Part shown: one piece after another, positions 35,850 to 38,060 of the stretch
How the letters are laid out: each line of letters opens with the position of its first letter
Position numbering within the stretch: position 1 is the stretch's first letter
Source of the DNA: Oscillatoriales cyanobacterium
GTDB lineage: Bacteria > Cyanobacteriota > Cyanobacteriia > Cyanobacteriales > Microcoleaceae
Assembly (NCBI GenBank): GCA_004294385.1
Contig: REAP01000043.1
Span: 1 to 38,060 of the forward strand
DNA: 38,060 nt
Direction: 5' to 3'
Made by a program: the position numbers and the translations under genes
The notes under the pieces: generated by a model
Databases searched by the model: none
What the model saw: the letters and a program-made list of their open reading frames with translations, nothing else
Told to the model about the DNA's origin: nothing

Positions 35850-36489
35850 GTTGCTTTATTTTCGGGGTTAAATTGCGCTGAATAATCGAAGCCGTTCCGA
35901 TCGTTCCTGCGATGAGCAATCCGAAATCTTCTTTAATCCCGAAAGTCAACGCCGCCGAAGTTCCGACGATCGACCATAAAATTGGAACAATCAATAAACT
36001 TAACGAAACTTTTTTGTCTGTCCAGAGTAGCAAACCGAACGTGAAAATGGTTGTTGGACAAGGTACGCCGAATGTCGGTGATGCTGGGAAAGTTCGCCCC
36101 AGCGCGTAGCCGAGTAACGGATAAATCACCAGCGCATAAGTGATAAAAATCGCCCCAAGCAAGCCGTAAAAGTTCTGGCTAGCGCGAAAACTCAAACTAT
36201 TTTTCACCACACCTTCGTATAAAAACAACCAGCCTTGAAAAACGAACAGCGCGCCAAAAACATAAGCGGGTGGACTGATTTTTGTGAAAAAAATCAAATG
36301 GTAAATAATGCCTGCCCACAGCCAGAGAAAACCGAGTAATCCCGAAATGGTTTTGTTGGCAAATGGTTTTCGACTTACTGCCAGTCCAACCGCCGCAATC
36401 CCTACTAAAATCAGTACAAACTGCATCGGAAATATAGTTTGATTGTATTTCTCGAAAACCCGAAGAAATTCTTCTGTGGTAAATGGCAT
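35845..36489 (-). CDS. DUF6064-like multi-helix membrane protein
   Basis: A 214-residue integral membrane protein with about seven hydrophobic segments after a short polar N-terminus (MPFTTEEFLRVFEKYN). Blocks such as FLWLWAGIIYHLIFF, GALFVFQGWLFLYEGV, PLLGYALGRTFP and PCPTTIFTFGLLLW resemble a membrane family of unknown function, from memory DUF6064. GAGG precedes the ATG. The final codons and TAG stop lie in the end of a family C element, so the original C-terminus may have been altered. A second gene follows 100 bp downstream. Confidence 0.8.
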   Translation of the reverse strand: MPFTTEEFLRVFEKYNQTIFPMQFVLILVGIAAVGLAVSRKPFANKTISGLLGFLWLWAGIIYHLIFFTKISPPAYVFGALFVFQGWLFLYEGVVKNSLSFRASQNFYGLLGAIFITYALVIYPLLGYALGRTFPASPTFGVPCPTTIFTFGLLLWTDKKVSLSLLIVPILWSIVGTSAALTFGIKEDFGLLIAGTIGTASIIQRNLTPKIKQL

Positions 36490-36521
36490 CGCTAATTTTC
36501 CTCAGCTCGATTATGGGTTTT

Positions 36522-37049
36522 CTATGGTGATTGATAGCTGCCAACAGCCTGCCATTCTTCGACTAAAGATGGGGGAACTGACAAGCTAACAGGTTCACCA
36601 CCGATAGTTGGCAATGATAATTTCAGGGGAATCTCCGCCTGCAATTGCAGTAATAATGGCTGGAGGTCATACTGTCCGACGTTGGGTTCGGGAACGGCTG
36701 ACTCGGTGAAAATATCACTAGAAGCTTCGGTAGCTGTGAGTGTTTTTCCTAGCGAATCAGTCAGAGTGAGGGGTTGGCTGCGATCGATCTTCGCCACTCC
36801 AGGAAAACCCACCAATCGCAGATCGAAACTCGTCTGGTTATCTGGGCTGATGCGTTTAAAGGCGATCGCTTGCCAGTTATTGCCATGCTGATCTGTGAGG
36901 GTTTGCCGCGATTGATAAACCATCTGTCCTGGTGCTTCCTCTAGTTGGCGAATGGCGGCAATGGTCGGGTTTTGCCCAACTCCAACTAAGATGCAAAACC
37001 AGATCGCAAGTCCGATCAATATGGTCTGAATCGACTTTCCAAATATCAT
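36522..37049 (-). CDS. DUF3122-like exported protein
   Basis: A 175-residue protein with an N-terminal signal peptide or anchor (hydrophobic ILIGLAIWFCILVGV, about 9-23, then QNPTIAA). The mature part begins EEAPGQMVYQSRQTL, then NNWQAIAFKR and a beta-rich domain (FDLRLVGFPGVAKI, PLTLTDSLGKTLTA). This pattern fits the cyanobacterial DUF3122 family; its role is unknown. ATG 37049 with AGGAG seven bases upstream is preferred over the frame start at 37079. It lies 33 bp from the next gene, suggesting one transcript. Confidence 0.83.
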   Translation of the reverse strand: MIFGKSIQTILIGLAIWFCILVGVGQNPTIAAIRQLEEAPGQMVYQSRQTLTDQHGNNWQAIAFKRISPDNQTSFDLRLVGFPGVAKIDRSQPLTLTDSLGKTLTATEASSDIFTESAVPEPNVGQYDLQPLLLQLQAEIPLKLSLPTIGGEPVSLSVPPSLVEEWQAVGSYQSP

Positions 37050-37093
37050 AAATTTCTCCTGAAATTGAATTCTGAACATTTATGCCGCCCTAT

Positions 37094-37966
37094 TCACTGA
37101 GTAGCTATTTGCGGTTTTTCTCTACCAAATTGCCACAGCAAGATCGCACCCAATCCGAACAGATTGACTAGGAAAACTACTAACCCTCCGAAAAATGGAA
37201 TTAGTGTCAGAACTGTCACGATCGCCAAACCGACCAAGAACTGCTGCTGTAAAGATCGATCGCCCTTACCGACTACACGTTGACCGACAAACAGCGCCAC
37301 GCCTAATGAGCCGACTAGAGCCGTGACAACCGCCGTCAGACTCAGGAGTGGAATCAGGGGAATCCCAATCAGCGTAATCGCTAGAAACACCGTGGCAAAA
37401 ACAAAGGAAACAGTCGCCCCAATCCCCCATAGAGCAGTCAAACCGGGGCGTTGATGCAATTGTGCAGCCAAATTCGGTAGGAATTGTGGGCTGCTATGCA
37501 AAATAAGCAGTCCGAGAATAGCTGCTACTACGGCGGAACAAGTTCTAAAAAGGGCACTGAAGAAATACTGACCGAAGAAGCTACTTCTGCCGCGATTAGA
37601 GCCATACATCATGCCATGTCGATCGCTAAATGTAGCACGTTCACCACTAACGATCGCACCTGGTTCCTGTAGGATTTTGCCACCAAAGGAGTAAGCATCA
37701 CCCTCTACCCGCGCTCCTTTTTTCAGGATGACATCTCCGCCAAACGCGATCGCAGTATCCAAAACTTTCGCATTAGGGGATACCGTCACACTCCCGCCAA
37801 AAGCCACGGCATTTTCGACAACTTGCTTCTCTGCTACGGTGACGCTGCCACCAAAGCGAATCAGGTTAGTATTGTTGATATTGATATCACTCTGCGCCAG
37901 GGCATTCCCTGCAAATATCAAGCAAATGGTAGCTATAAAAGCCAGAATTAATTGTTGCCATTTCAT
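37094..37966 (-). CDS. Exported polymer-forming-like repeat protein with membrane domain
   Basis: The 290-residue protein has a signal peptide (hydrophobic 5-20, cleavage near GNALA-QS). A beta-helical stretch of about five imperfect repeats follows (RFGGSVTVAEKQVVEN, AFGGSVTVSPNAKV, AFGGDVILKKGARV, SFGGKILQEPGAIV), resembling bactofilin/polymer-forming domains. The second half has about four membrane helices (near 140-160, 178-200, 204-226 and 243-275). This architecture suggests an outer-side coat or scaffold held in the membrane, but that is inference. It is the first gene of the minus-strand cluster; the region up to 38060 holds its presumed promoter. Confidence 0.82.
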   Translation of the reverse strand: MKWQQLILAFIATICLIFAGNALAQSDININNTNLIRFGGSVTVAEKQVVENAVAFGGSVTVSPNAKVLDTAIAFGGDVILKKGARVEGDAYSFGGKILQEPGAIVSGERATFSDRHGMMYGSNRGRSSFFGQYFFSALFRTCSAVVAAILGLLILHSSPQFLPNLAAQLHQRPGLTALWGIGATVSFVFATVFLAITLIGIPLIPLLSLTAVVTALVGSLGVALFVGQRVVGKGDRSLQQQFLVGLAIVTVLTLIPFFGGLVVFLVNLFGLGAILLWQFGREKPQIATQ

Positions 37967-38060
37967 AAAAAAGCTCGGTAAGTGGGAAACTCAGAGTCTT
38001 TAGACCTGAGAGGGAAACGACTCGGGGGAGTTCACTGGCCCGTCAATCTTAAAATGTGTA

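Overview
The window reads as chromosomal DNA of a cyanobacterium, probably a filamentous Oscillatoriales/Microcoleus-like strain (inference). The evidence is abundant HIP1 octamers (GCGATCGC, e.g. 3364-3371), photosystem genes (psbU, a PsbP-like lipoprotein, a high-light-inducible protein, btpA), and many short tandem repeats and palindromic miniature elements. No rRNA, tRNA, CRISPR array or prophage was recognised.

Layout. 1-2716: end of a palindromic element (family A), an unknown gene, and an IS607-type element (serine recombinase tnpA plus tnpB) inserted just upstream of that gene. 2717-4530: a high-light-inducible protein behind an HLR1-type array, a PsbP-like lipoprotein, a 16-bp minisatellite and maf. 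4531-7417: three 64-bp hairpin repeats, an RTX-type protein, then eno. 7555-10984: argC, a lone cysA-type ATPase, and a small exported protein lying between two direct copies of a single-ended family A element. 10985-14446: hisF, a solitary IS200/IS605-type tnpB, and an FHA-adenylate cyclase. 14542-17500: psbU, nadB behind a family B element, an orphan antitoxin-like gene and a small exported peptide. 17769-23731: a nested family C element, a CHASE2-PAS-GGDEF diguanylate cyclase, a VKOR-thioredoxin fusion, btpA, an SGNH hydrolase and the one complete family A element. 23901-29891: an oxidoreductase, an FHA-PrsW-like membrane protein, def coupled to a small membrane gene, an aspartic protease with a decayed duplicate, and a pentapeptide-repeat membrane protein. 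30182-34429: a polyprenyl-linked glycosylation pair, then a convergent glycosyltransferase. 34540-37966: a minus-strand cluster of five membrane or exported proteins of unknown function, interrupted by a family C element.

Most genes are core housekeeping or photosynthesis genes in short or single-gene units. The unusual content is between genes. At least three palindromic miniature-element families (A: GTGTCAACTTAA ends; B: TGAGATCTTGCACCATT ends; C: TATAGCAATCCTAAATCATT ends) and several simple-repeat arrays sit directly against start and stop codons. The two TnpB proteins belong to different element types, and both have altered zinc-ribbon regions. I did not find a clearly new defence or metabolic system. 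The best leads are the miniature elements at gene boundaries, the zinc-ribbon-less IS607 TnpB, the HLR1 array, the FHA fusions and the unknown five-gene cluster.
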